Positions 36,817 to 48,300 of a DNA stretch of 64,000 nt are shown piece after piece (position 1 is the stretch's first letter; each line of letters opens with the position of its first letter). This DNA comes from Otis tarda (Eukaryota > Chordata > Aves > Otidiformes > Otididae), in the NCBI GenBank assembly GCA_026413225.1, contig CM048555.1, positions 76,019,785 through 76,083,784 on the forward strand, written 5' to 3'. The notes beneath the pieces were generated by a model. The model ran no database searches and was not told the origin of the DNA. It saw only the letters and a program-made list of their open reading frames with translations. Position numbers and translations under genes: made by a program.

Positions 36817-39119
36817 TTGCCTTCCTGACTTACTGTTATACTTTTACCATTTGGAGCCAAAGGGAATTATTCTGTTAGTAGCAAAGAGGGTCCTGAAGGC
36901 AGAAGACCTGTTGCCTGGCACCAATTAACTACTGAAGGCTCTCAGACCTTGGGAGAGGTTACTGCAGAGTGGCAGTGGTGGGGATCAGACAGACAGAGCA
37001 GGGCATGAGGGAGGGATGGAAGAGGAGTGAGAAATGAAGGAGTAAGGCGCGGGGAATCTGCAGGAAGGACTGGCTATCTTGGGAGCAATGAAGGGAGAGA
37101 TAATGATGCCTTAGGCTGTGATGGATGTAGAAGAAGGTTACATTGCCAGCATGGGTGTGCCTCAAAGCTCTGCTGCTCCACTCTGCCCTCAGGAATCTAT
37201 CCCAAATGGCTTTGTGAAAAAGAAAAAATGACCCCTTGTTGCTGTGAGATGTGTTATCTGCAGAGGTCCCAAGGGAGATAAATGTCTAAAAAAGATCCAA
37301 ATTGACATGTGAAAAAATCAAAGCAGGAATCCTGGAACCAGTAGCAGAGAGTGGGGAGCCAGGACCCCAGAGGAGGGTGATGCACAACTGACTGAGCCAA
37401 TCGATGTCTAGGGACATGTCTTCACCAGTCAGGGCCACCAGAAAGAGTAAAAGTAGAGCTGGCCAAAGTGTTATATGGCAGGAGAACTGGGACGGCCCCT
37501 CCCGATGTGCAGCCCAGTCCTGGATTAGCTGAATATCCAGTGGAAGAAAGTCTGTGCCCCTAGCATGCATTGGCTTATGCACAAAGGAGAGATAGGTCTT
37601 TAAATTACTTGAGATTAGGCAGCTCTGTAAGGTTCAAATTCCACTTCCGGAGCTGTATATGAGAGGCTGATCTGCACACGCCCTCTCCCTTCATACAGAG
37701 AAATCTGGGAACATTAATGCCACCAACTGTAGTTTTCCCTTCCTACCAGCAATTCTCTAACCTGGTGCTCATGCCCAGAACGGCTCCCTGGTCTCAAAGC
37801 CCACCAGCATGCAACCACCCGCATTCGTACCACTGTCCTCCAGAGCAGGGTGGCCCCTTCCAAGCTGACATGGGGATCAGTCCCAAGCCCTCGCCAGCTC
37901 CCAAGCCATCTGCATTTGCTAGTCTGATGGGGACTGATGATTTAACAACACAATTGAGTTGCGCCTGAGGACATTCCTTGGCTCTGCTCAACTTGCTGGT
38001 GTAGCTGCAATTCCTCAGACCACTCCCTTCCTGCCTTTCATAGCCAATGCCTCTTTGATGTATTTCTGGTGTACGTTAGGTTATAAAACTGCTGCAACAG
38101 AGAGATCCTCACATGATCACTGCTCAAGGAGAACTTCCCATACCCACCTCTTGCCTCATTATATAAATAAAATGTTTACTTTCATCTCTTCTGCAAAAGA
38201 GCACATGGCAACTCACTCAGAAACGGCCAGATTGGGTTTGGATTACCTCTAGCTGCAATACCAGGGTAAGATGGATCTGCCCCATGCACTTATACTGCCC
38301 TGGCTACTCATTTCCACTGGTAGCTGGTCGTCTGCACAACCACCTGTGCCCCAAGAATTGTGTCAGGTGTGCAGGAAAAATACCTTTTCTGGAAGTGAAG
38401 GGGCTGGATGTGGCTCGGAGTGACTGCACAAGATACTGCTGACACAACTGAAGCAGTGCAGAAAAACGAGGAGCCAGGGTAAGAGGCAAGGGGACAGCAA
38501 GCCAACATTGCTAACCAAAAGACAGTGTTGGATGCAATCACAAACCCCGTCAGCAACTGCTGTGGTACTTGCAAATTCACTCTTTTAAGCTAACATGACA
38601 ATGTCTGCATGAGCTGCAGCCACGTAGCAAACTGTCATGCAGACACAGTCTGCATGGAGAACCTTGTGATGAAAAAAAAAAATAATAAAAAAAAAAGAGT
38701 TCTCAAGAAGATGGTTAAATTTGACCTAAGAGCAGTGTGGGAATAAACGTCAGAAGTACCGAATATAGGTGTCAGTGCAAATTTTCTTCCTAAACAAGCA
38801 ATCTTTTGCTATTTAAAAAACTCTCTTGTTCTCAAGAACATTCCATCCCTGAATTCTCCACACAAAGCTTGGATCGGATGTCTACTATTCATATATTTTT
38901 CCCTCTTGGTTTCAATATTAGCTGAGAAGCATTATCGGCAGGAGTTAGAGCCGGAAATAGGAAATGAGATGGAAATTGTTAACAAGAGGGGAAAACAGTT
39001 CAAGGAGATTGGTCCTTCTAAGAACTGTTACCTTTTACAGCCTTTTACTTGACAATCAAACCACAATGGATTTAACCAAAAGAAAAATCAAGATATTTGT
39101 TGATTTTGATCATGTTGGT
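36817..39119. other. Noncoding DNA, nothing recognised
   Basis: An A/AT-rich simple tract lies at about 38671-38697. Frames up to about 98 codons on both strands show no known family. Confidence 0.5.
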
Positions 39120-39260
39120 CAGATATCTTGTTATTTGCTATGTTTTATTGTGCTTTACAAAGACAGAACATGCATGCATGTCCAAGAAGCTGACAGTCGA
39201 AGTATGAAAGAAATCGCAAGTGGATACACAGGACACAGTATGAAATGGAAGAAGGAGGTA
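39120..39260. repeat. Possible ancient interspersed repeat
   Basis: 'gtgctttacaaagacagaac' and the following 'gaagctgacagtcgaagt' recall a phrase shared by old amniote repeats ('gtgctttacaaa...agagcttacagtctaa'). The match is loose and the element is not named. A 170-codon frame crosses it without recognisable homology. Confidence 0.3.
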
Positions 39261-41485
39261 ATAGGGGTCAGAAAGATAAGTGATGATCTTAGCAATATCT
39301 CTGGAAAGATTTGCCACTGTCTCTTCTTAATAAACACAATTTTGGTATGTGCCCTGTGTCAGAGGGGACACTGCATAGACAGCAGTCACAAGGTTAAAAG
39401 GCCAATGGGACAGAGGCCCATTGGCCCACGTGAAAGATGGATACTCCGACCCCAGCTCTATCAGATGCAGTCCTGATGCAGCTTTAATTCCAGCGTTAGC
39501 GAGACCAAGAATGGCAGATGGTTCACACTGCGAGGTGGAAATGAAAAAGGACACGCCCAAAACCATCCTCATGGGATGTGTTATCATTTAAGGCGTTCTT
39601 ATCTAAATGAATAACCAACAGGATGAGACAGGTGGAGAAGTAGCACTGTTCTCCATAGTTACGTCTTGCCCTCTTTGTACTCTGTGCATGGTATTAATAA
39701 TCAATAAGCAGAAAACATGGAGGAAGAAAACCCAATCGCAGTTAAATTTGAGTTACTGTTGGTGCACTTTAAACAGATGAGGTTGGTACCACAAGTCAGG
39801 AGGTCATTAAACAACAAATCAACGCAGCAGGACATTTTCAGTGTTTCTTTCCAGTGCTTTTCCCATTTGTGCTCTACTGGAGTTAATTTCTTCTCTTGTT
39901 CCAAACAATTTCTCCTTCCTGAAGACCAACCCTATGTAGTCTCTGTACGCATACTAAAAACCTGGCTGTACGCTAGAATATACCAACATCCCACTGGCTG
40001 TGAAACAGGTTCCTGAGGGATGCTGCAGATGTTTATTGCTGGTAGCTATTTACAACTAAAGTAGACAAAGCCATTACTTATGCTCATATGCCGGGGATAT
40101 GGATAGGGATAGGATGCATCAGCCGATGCTTAAATTCTCTCTGGTTCCCCAAGGAGTGCATTGAACATATTATCTGTACATACACAGCCTGTACTGGAAT
40201 TACGACATTTTTTGCTGGCACTACCATTTCAGATTCAATTAATTCCCGCAGGGGAATCCCTAAGCGATGTGGTTTGGCACCACCAGGAGAGGTGGGGATG
40301 CTTCTTGCTATGTTTCTCAAGGATAAAGGCCCATCTGGCAAATTGTATAGTAAAAGAATAACATAAATGTACAGACTAGGAGCTTAAGATGAGTACTGAT
40401 TCACTAAATGTGTAACAACCGCAAGTTTTAACTGTGGATTTGATTAAAATGGTGAGTGTAATCCCAAGAACAGAATATTTAGTTATCTTAAGCTCTGACA
40501 AGCCGAAATCCTATGGCTTTGGTTCAAAGAGAATGAAGCTAATTTTATCTTTCTTGAATTTAGTATGAGTAGTTTTGGGATCCCTGCAATTTGCTTCAAT
40601 TTGCAGGCTAAGCTGAAATTCAGCAAAAATAGTGTGTCTGACTTGAGAATAAAAACATTCTCAGTGATGTAGAGACTAGTATGTTTCCATCTCAAAATAA
40701 AATAAAGCTCTGAGCTGCCCAGAGAAAGGGAACATTTGCACCCAAAATTAAACCCTATTCTTTCCTCAACATTTTATTTTGACTTGTTACTCTTTATTCT
40801 GCCTTCTGCATTGCTTCTGAGCTACTCACAAACGGGATTTCTCCACTCTTTGATGTTGACTAAATTACACAACAAGTCTTCAAAGGGTTTCCCCATAAAC
40901 AATCTCACGTTAGACGTCCGCTCTGCGAATCCTGGGATATGGCTGTGGACCGCAGTATGCGTGTTTTGGTACATGACATCCATATTTTGGCTCCCACCTT
41001 TGGGCACATCTCTTCGTATCCTGATGCATTTTAGATCACAGCAAAGCAATTCAAACCAAGAGAGAGAGTTTCTGAACAAGGGTGACCCTCATCTTGCCCA
41101 GAAAGGTGCAGCTTGAAGATTTTGGTCTTCAGTAGCAACAGACAATAGGACAGCACCCGAGTGTGGGTGTAGACCCTGACATTCACTTCCAGAGGGACTG
41201 AATGTGTTTGTACCAGTTTTTCTGCTCTGGATGTCACTGTTGCACGGATGAGATTTCAGATATCTTCCAAGGGACTCCTTGCATTCCTAAGGTTTATAAA
41301 TGGTATGCACTGTGGGAAATGAAAAAAATACAAGCAAGGGATGGAGAGGCCTCTCTCTTGCACTCACAGAAACAAAACCAGATATGGACATTCCAGCTGG
41401 CATGATGAACCATCCACAAGCATTTATGTTCAAAAGGCTCTTTCCAGTCTCACTGATCTTGGTCTTTTTGAGCCATTTTCTTCAC
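39261..41485. other. Noncoding DNA with one GC-rich hairpin
   Basis: No gene or repeat identified apart from the inverted repeat at 39400-39426. Short frames occur on both strands, none recognisable. Confidence 0.5.
39400..39426. repeat. Perfect 10-bp inverted repeat containing CCAAT words
   Basis: ggccaatggg (39400-39409) and cccattggcc (39417-39426) are exact reverse complements around a 7-nt loop. Each arm carries a CCAAT-type word, the NF-Y recognition core, in opposite orientation. No TATA box or CpG enrichment accompanies it. Confidence 0.9.
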
Positions 41486-41581
41486 TACGAGGCTGGTGAG
41501 GCACTGAAGCAGGTTGCCTAGTTGCAACTAGATAATCTTTTAGGTCCCTTCCAACCTAAACCATTCTATGATTCTGTGATA
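41486..41581 (+). mobile_element. CR1 LINE 3' end with internal deletion, sense
   Basis: 'gcactgaagcaggttgccta' corresponds to the CR1 ORF2 C-terminus. It is followed almost at once by 'gataatcttttaggtccctt', ccaacctaaa and ccattctatgattctgtgat. The roughly 130 bases that normally separate these parts are absent, so the copy has been joined across a deletion. The terminal octamers are intact. Confidence 0.93.
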
Positions 41582-41999
41582 CAGTGTCCAGAGAGTGTTT
41601 CAGCCCCAGCTTTCCATGAGTGGGTAGGGCATTGGCTTGAACTGGATCCAGACTCCATAAAATTGTCTAATTAAAAGGAATACTGGACTCTGAAATGAGC
41701 TGAGTTAGCTCCTCAGGAGGACAGAGTTAGTAGCTGAAGTCCTGCACAGGGTGCTGCAAGTAACCTCAGATGGTCTGGCCTTCACAGGCTGAAGAATTCC
41801 TGTGGGCTGCTCTGTGCAGCTTTTTCCTGGGGTCTCTAACAGCATCTTTATTTCTATCCTTTCTTCCTCTACTCACATGTCTTCTGTCACAGGTCACACA
41901 GGCATCTCCCAAGAAGAGACAAAGTTAAAAACCCCTGGTCCTGTCAAATTCCACTGTTTGTCAGCTCTCTGTCTGGGATGGACAGAGTGTACCTAGAAG
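41582..41999. other. Noncoding DNA, nothing recognised
   Basis: No signature on either strand. Confidence 0.5.
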
Positions 42000-42220
42000 C
42001 TTTTATTAATTTAGCTTTCCCACACTATTGTTGCTGCCCTGCTTCTCCTATCTAATTAGAAACTCATTTCCTGAGGGATACACATCTCCCAGAGGGGAAA
42101 CAATAAGAAACATTTGCTAATCACTAGCCTGTGCTATAAGTTTATTTTAAGGCTATAATTGCTGAGAGTTCCAAGAGATTTGGGGGATATTTATTGTTAC
42201 AGCAGAGCGAGTCAAAGAAC
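42000..42220. other. AT-rich block resembling conserved noncoding DNA
   Basis: Contains TTATTAATTTAG, CTAATTAG, AAACAATAAG and ATTTATTGTTAC: homeodomain, SOX and forkhead-like words within unique sequence. Candidate by composition only. Confidence 0.22.
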
Positions 42221-43639
42221 TGGCACTAGGACAGAAAGCCTTTCATGTCTGGGTCACCGATTCAAACCCCACAGAGGTCAACAGTGGCTCTAGGTTGTCT
42301 CCATCCAATGAGTCCTCAGGGGTGAATGTGACTTTAGTTTGGTGGCCTTCATTCATTGCCTAGCAGGCAGATGCCGGGCTCCCAGATCTGATGCCTCTGG
42401 GTGACCCTGACAGCAATCTCAACAGGGCAGGTCACTGCACAGGCCAGCAAGAAAGGTGTTGTGAATATTATTTGCTTTCATAAAACCAGCTGGATGCATG
42501 TTGTCCTGCAAGAAGGGTCTTAAAGCCAAGACTAACCACTGGAATAGCAACATATCCAAGTCCCACCTCTCTTCTTCTCCATACCTCGCTCCTCCCATTT
42601 TTCTGCTCTGACTCAACAAAATGAAAGGTCTTCTAACGTTGCCATGCAGATTTTTGCTTGATCAGCTGTGAATCCCCAATATGAGCAGCCTTCACGTAGC
42701 CAAAGGAAAACAAATGCTGTTACTGAATATAAAATCTCCATTGGCTTGGCCAGTTGCAGGTGGATCTGCCCTGAGCATGGATCTTGTGATAGATCAAGGG
42801 GGATGGATCTGAGATCTGGTCCGGGCTCATATTGAAATCCCCCATTAGCCAGCCAGCCTCAGTTATTCAGGGTGACAGACTCCATGAGCTGCTAACTATA
42901 GAGATATCTCTCTCTTTGAAGGCTATAGACACCATATATTGTTCTCACGCTCAGCCATGCTCCCGGGCTTTCGACACTTTCCATTGCAGATTTGCATCTG
43001 GGACCTTGTCTCTTGCAATAGTTACTTCTGTATCATCAGAAATGCTTTCATGCAGACACAGCATGAGAAAGCAGTGGTGTCTGGCCGGCCAACGTCATAT
43101 CTGAGCCTGCAGCAGGGCTGGCCCAACTCCAGCCCGTACGTCAGGGAGGGCTGGAGCCTAGGAGCTGGTTTCTAGGTTTAAGTACAAGAGCTTGACTGCC
43201 ACGTATCTCTACCAAATTCAGGGGCACAACTGCATGTGGAGTTCACGCACAATCAAGACCAGGATCTGGCTCTGCAGTTGCAAACACTGTTAGTGTAAAA
43301 TTTGGCTCAGGGGCGAGTGGTTACACGGGCTTTGCCATCTGGCAGGCTCAGCATACGCACCTGCCTTTTCGGGAGCACATTTCTCGTTTATGAACTGAAG
43401 GCTTCTTCTCAGACCCAGTGACAGCTCTTGGTTTGGCTGGGCTTAACTCAGTTTCTTGGGAATGTCTGAGGGCAGACCTGAGCTTTGAAGCATTTAAACC
43501 TAAAAGATCCAAGTTTCATGAACCAGAAAACACATGAGGTGTGCTTGGTCTCGACACCTTGTGCTCAACTTGTGTATTTTCCCCAATAAACCCTGCCTAA
43601 GCCTTCCAAGGGCTCAGCATGAGATCGGTAAATGTGGAC
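42221..43639. other. Noncoding DNA, nothing recognised
   Basis: Frames below 90 codons on both strands, no repeat signature. Confidence 0.5.
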
Positions 43640-43870
43640 AATTTGATGCTTTTATTTTTGATGAGCAGACCTAAATTACATAGCTTTACTCACTCTGTTA
43701 CTTAATTGGCTGAGACATTTGAAATTAGACCTAATTACTTTTCTTACTCCATTAATACCCAGTGACAGTTGATTTCTGTTTTGTGAGAAGCACTGGAGCT
43801 TTTGCTGAATTATTCATCTACAATCTCATTTTGAAGGATCCTAGGAAGTAATATCAACAACAGCAGTTTA
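43640..43870. other. AT-rich block resembling conserved noncoding DNA
   Basis: Repeated TAAT/ATTA cores (ACTTAATTGGC, CCTAATTAC, CCATTAATACC, GAATTATTC) in non-repetitive sequence without open frames. Regulatory role inferred from composition only. Confidence 0.25.
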
Positions 43871-44149
43871 TGCTGAAATGCCTTATGTGCACGCAATCTG
43901 CTTTTCACCCAGGTCAATTGGCTGTAGCTAAGCCTCCTTGGACCACACGCTGCTTTACTTCGCAGAGAGCTTGTTCTTGTTGGGTTGCTGTGGACGGGCG
44001 CACGCTGCTTTTGCCCCTGGCAAGTGCTTGACTGCTACCCGACACTGCTTGGTTTGGCGTTGGTTTTTGCACTTGGGTGTTCATCTTTGCCCCAGGTTGT
44101 TCTGGCAGGATCTCTCCTTCCATTTAAATTCTTGTGGGTAAGAAGAACT
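43871..44149. other. Noncoding spacer
   Basis: Nothing recognised on either strand. Confidence 0.45.
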
Positions 44150-44222
44150 TCACCATGTTGAGGTCAACCAGCAATGAGGCACTCAATCCCACTGTCCATG
44201 TCACTGACAAAGATGTCTTTTT
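44150..44222 (-). mobile_element. Possible CR1 ORF2 fragment, antisense
   Basis: 'gcactcaatcccactgtcca', then tgtcactgacaaagatgtc, is the antisense of a CR1 stretch encoding NIFVSDMDSGIEC, the segment just before the catalytic motif. About 55-70 bases match well and both flanks diverge quickly. It is either a small remnant or part of a longer element too decayed to follow by eye. Confidence 0.5.
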
Positions 44223-45089
44223 AGGATTCAGTGCGTTTTCTTTCATTTTTATCAACTCTAATACATGAATTTTGTGCAATTCATGTGGAAAAAACAAAGT
44301 GCTGTCAAACACTTCTAAAATTTTACATCCTTCCAGGGTATTGGCATCTAGTATATCAGAAATCTGTCTTTTTTTGTTTCAGGACATTTCAAAGCAGAAG
44401 CACAATGCACTCTTGACCTTCCTGTCCTCATGTGGGGCATTTTTTCACCTGTCCACAAGATGTCTGCTCCAAGCCATACTCCAGCGTGTCCCTTGGTATT
44501 ACATAGCCTTCTCCATGAAGCTGTTATCTCAAAAGGAAACAGATGGGAAACAGCCATAATTAGCACTGGGCACTGCTTCTTATCTCTCTGTCTTCCAGAA
44601 ACACACGAAACTGGCATCCTCCTCTAAACTTTCTATGTAAGGATGCATGGAAAACAATGAAAAATTAATTGTCCTCCAGAATGCTTAGAAAAATCACAAC
44701 ACTGTCCATGTCCTAAAGTAATCTTAAAAGAGTAGCCATTCCCTGGCTTATTTTAGCGAGAAAGTGTGTGATCTGCAACTATGGCCCTTTTCAGACTGTT
44801 ATTACATCAATTTTGAGTCATTTTTACATCACAGAGACACATCGTTCCTGCTGAAATGGACCAGGCTGGCCTTGAAAATCTGTAAAATATTTCCTGCCCT
44901 TCATTTCAGCCTAGTTACTGCACTGCTAGCATCCCAGCCAGTGAGCAATGGGACACAGGACTGGGAGGGCCTCCTGTGTTGCTGGCACTTGCAATTCGAA
45001 GCAAAAACATCACAAAAAATCTTCTATAAATCAACTACACTTCATCTTCTATTGACACCTGTTTTCTTCCGTCCTGCTGAAGAGGGAGA
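44223..45089. other. Noncoding DNA with a small hairpin
   Basis: A perfect 9-bp inverted repeat (acatgaatt/aattcatgt) lies at 44263-44286. No gene or repeat family seen. Confidence 0.5.
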
Positions 45090-45335
45090 TCATCACCCCA
45101 ATTGCTAACAACCTTCCCCGATTCCTAGCCTAGATTTATTCATAGCCACTTCATGCCCATTTGTTCTTGTGCCAACACTGTCCCTAAGCTGAAATAACTC
45201 TTTTCCCTCTCTAGTATATTTATAGACAGTCGTCACATCCTCCCTTGAGCTTTTGTTTTGCTAAATAAACAAGCCAAATCCAGCAGTCCCATCTCATGTG
45301 ACAGGTTCTCCACAGTCCTTGGTCCAGCCTCAGGC
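45090..45335 (-). mobile_element. Ancient CR1-clade LINE remnant, antisense
   Basis: The plus strand contains 'cccatttgttcttgtgccaa', then 'tctagtatatttatagacag', then tcgtcacatcctcccttgag, ttttgctaaataaac and 'gtgacaggttctccacag'. The order matches an old CR1-type element seen across reptiles and birds ('ccatttgttcttgtcctat...tatttatagactgttatcatgtccctcctta...ttctctttctaaactaaac...tcatgttctccag'). It corresponds to the antisense of the ORF2 C-terminal part. It is strongly diverged with no open frame, so the insertion is very old. Confidence 0.72.
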
Positions 45336-48300
45336 CACCTTCCCAGCTCCAGGAGGTCTGGCTTACTCCAGATGTCCCACCTAGATGTCCAGGTCATTGC
45401 AGGTCCTACACATACTGCCTGGGTGAGGGAAAAACAGAGAGAAATCATGCAGCAGCCAGGTTTTGACCCAGACACATGTGCCAGAATCTTCTGAGTGCTA
45501 CCATTACACACAACTGATGCAGGATCTATGATGGGGCAGACCCATCACGCTGTGTGGGTAGCCCAGCCTAGAGCCAGCATGTGAAATAATAAGCCCAAAG
45601 GATGCTGTGTGATGAATACCAGCTGAGCACTTAGTACCACAGCGATTTCTTCACCAGTTAGGAGGCTTTCTTCATCCATGTCCAGGGTTTTGTTACTGTC
45701 ATGAGCCCATTTTTAAAAAACAGATTTTGTACAATGACTAAAATAAAATACAGCACAGCAGCACAGTAAGTTGTGTTAAATAAGGGGCAGCTCACAAAAG
45801 AAAAAATAGTTTGTGGGTCTTGAGGAAAGGCAGACACATCTGGACACAACCAGTGATGGGGCAGAGAGCTGGGAAGATGACGGAAGAGAGGAAGCAGTGC
45901 CATTGTGTGGTGTGAGTACAGATTGCCCCATGGTACTACATCATTTGAACTTCTCCCCCCTCCTGGCAAGACTCTCCCTGCACAGACGCATACAAGTTGC
46001 ATAAGGAGCCTTAATAAACTGTGGCTCCTAATTAAGCTCCTGATTAGGCACCTAATCTAAAAGCTTGTTTTTAGAACATTGATTTTCTTTGGACATGCAT
46101 TTTTCCCTATACTTGACCATTTCGAAGGTTGTATTTCAAGCAAGCCTGTTCCTGATCCTTGTTTTTAGCAGCATTTCACCATTCAGATGTACATCACTGA
46201 CGACAAGCTGCCTGCCCAGAAACAGGCAGGTTATGATGATCACCTTGTTGTCATCATGAAGAAAATCAGCCTTTGTGTCAGCTCTCAGATGCAAGGGGCA
46301 GAAAGATGATGCTAAGCTTTCCTGCAACTGTGAATTTATTTTGATTGTGCTGATGGATGGATGTTTGGGCAGCTGATTCACCTGGGCTGTGATTTTCCTA
46401 TTCATCTTATTTGGGGAAGGTTATAATAACTTCTCAGAAAACTTAGGACTGGTAACTCAAATGAGACCATGGAAAATTACTCCGAAGTGACCTGACATCC
46501 CAAGATATTATGTTTCATTGTTTATTTGTTTATTTACTAGGAGGAAAACCTAGTAGTAATTTCTACTATGCAAAATGCTAAATGTTTTTAAAATTCTTGG
46601 CCTCTGCAGGACTTTTCCTACTTAGCAATGACCACCAGTGACCTAATTCAGATTTGACTGGACTAAGCTGCATGGCTCCAGTGTGCTAGATACATCGCAA
46701 AACTTCAGCAATGCAGGCTGCATGGCAAAGGAAAAAGAAATCACTAATTTTAAGAAGCCCATGCAGGGCTAGGAAGTTCCACCTTTTGAACCAAGATGCC
46801 TGAGTGAAGACTGCTGCTCTGTACACCTCTTAGTAATGTTGTATGAGCTCCAGCGATGGCCTGATGTGAGGAGCTCTTGGCCAGCAAATTGCTGTAACCA
46901 CAATCAACCACCGGCTTGGCAGCAGCTCCAGACACACCACTGTCAGAACAGGAGTCAAGGCTGTAGCAGAGGACAAGTTTTTGAGGCTTCAGCATTTCCA
47001 GCAACCTCTTTCCCATGTTTCTATTTTTTCTGCCCAAATTGTCCTCTGATCTATTTAATTTTAGGATGTCAGAAAGCAACCGTGTGCTTGTAGGGATGGG
47101 TGCTCTCATAAAAGTACCATGGGAGAAGGTCAGAGAGAAAAGTCCTTCAGGTCCAACAATTCCAAACAAAGTCCACAAGACCACACAGCAAAACATGTCC
47201 TGTGTTTAGAAGTCCCCAAATTTTGAGCTGTCATTGAAATCCCAGTAAATAAAGATCCTGAACCACCTGTCATACAATGTTCTGTTAATCTCAGAATTAT
47301 GATATTTCTGCTGGGAGAGCAGAGAAAGATGAGACTGAGCACAAGAAATGAAATGTATGGAAATGATTCTTACCTTATGGTCCAGACAAGGGATATTTAA
47401 GCTATATAATCAGAGATTTTTTTAAAAATGGGTTTGAATGACCTGTGGTAAAATTCCTGACTAGCAATTTACACTTAGCCACCTTCTTAGACTCCCTCTC
47501 AATATCTGCAAAAGAGTTGACCACACTTTTAGTACAATTAATGATTCAGCTTCAGTCCAACGCTGAAACTGCCTTGTCCCAGCCAGTCCGTTTGATAGTT
47601 CGAGCATCCTATTGTTGGGTTAGTTCAGTATTTTATTAATAAAAAGCTTAGATACAGTTATGTTTTCTTGGGCTTAGGTTAGTTTATTTAACAGGTCTAA
47701 TAAAATATATAAAACTGAAATTGATACTGAACCCATCTCTCCGGAGCAACACTGCTCCAAAGCCTTGGAGGGGCTGGAGCGGGTGCCAGCTGGTCGGTTA
47801 AAAAGCAATTTCCCCCACAATAAATCTGTGCTCTCACACACTGGGAAGCTGTTAACAGTGGGAGCAGGGAATTCTGCTCGAACTGCGTCTGGTAGCAGAG
47901 GACCACACAAGGTGCAAGACAGAGGAGAACTGGGACATAAATTATCACTTCATTATGTTACTGTTTAAATAGCCTTAGAGATGGAGGTTGCCACCCTTCC
48001 ACCATGCATTCTGCTGTCTTCCACTTCCAGCTCATCCCTCCCCTGCCCCAGTCCTCCCCAGCCTGCCTGATGGAGAGATACTCCACACCTGAATATCACC
48101 ATCCTCCCCATGGGATCTCCACTTCTCCTCATTCTTGGCACGTCCTGTGGATGGCAACAATATAAAGCGAGGATTTTGTGCTTCTTAGGTGTGTCTTTAG
48201 TGTCAACCTCCCCGGCACAGCAGGCACATACATTCAGAAGCAGTTTAGCAACCACGGGAAGGAGCATTTTGGAGCCGGCTGTCATGGCATTGGTGTTCGG

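Noticed and set aside
37620-37660. ggttcaaattcc word resembling a tRNA T-arm
   Set aside because: Flanking sequence does not fold into the other tRNA arms and no A box precedes it.
47380-47960. Possible solo LTR, because of an AATAAA-like and T-rich stretch
   Set aside because: No TG...CA termini with a target duplication could be found, and no primer-binding site or polypurine tract adjoins it.
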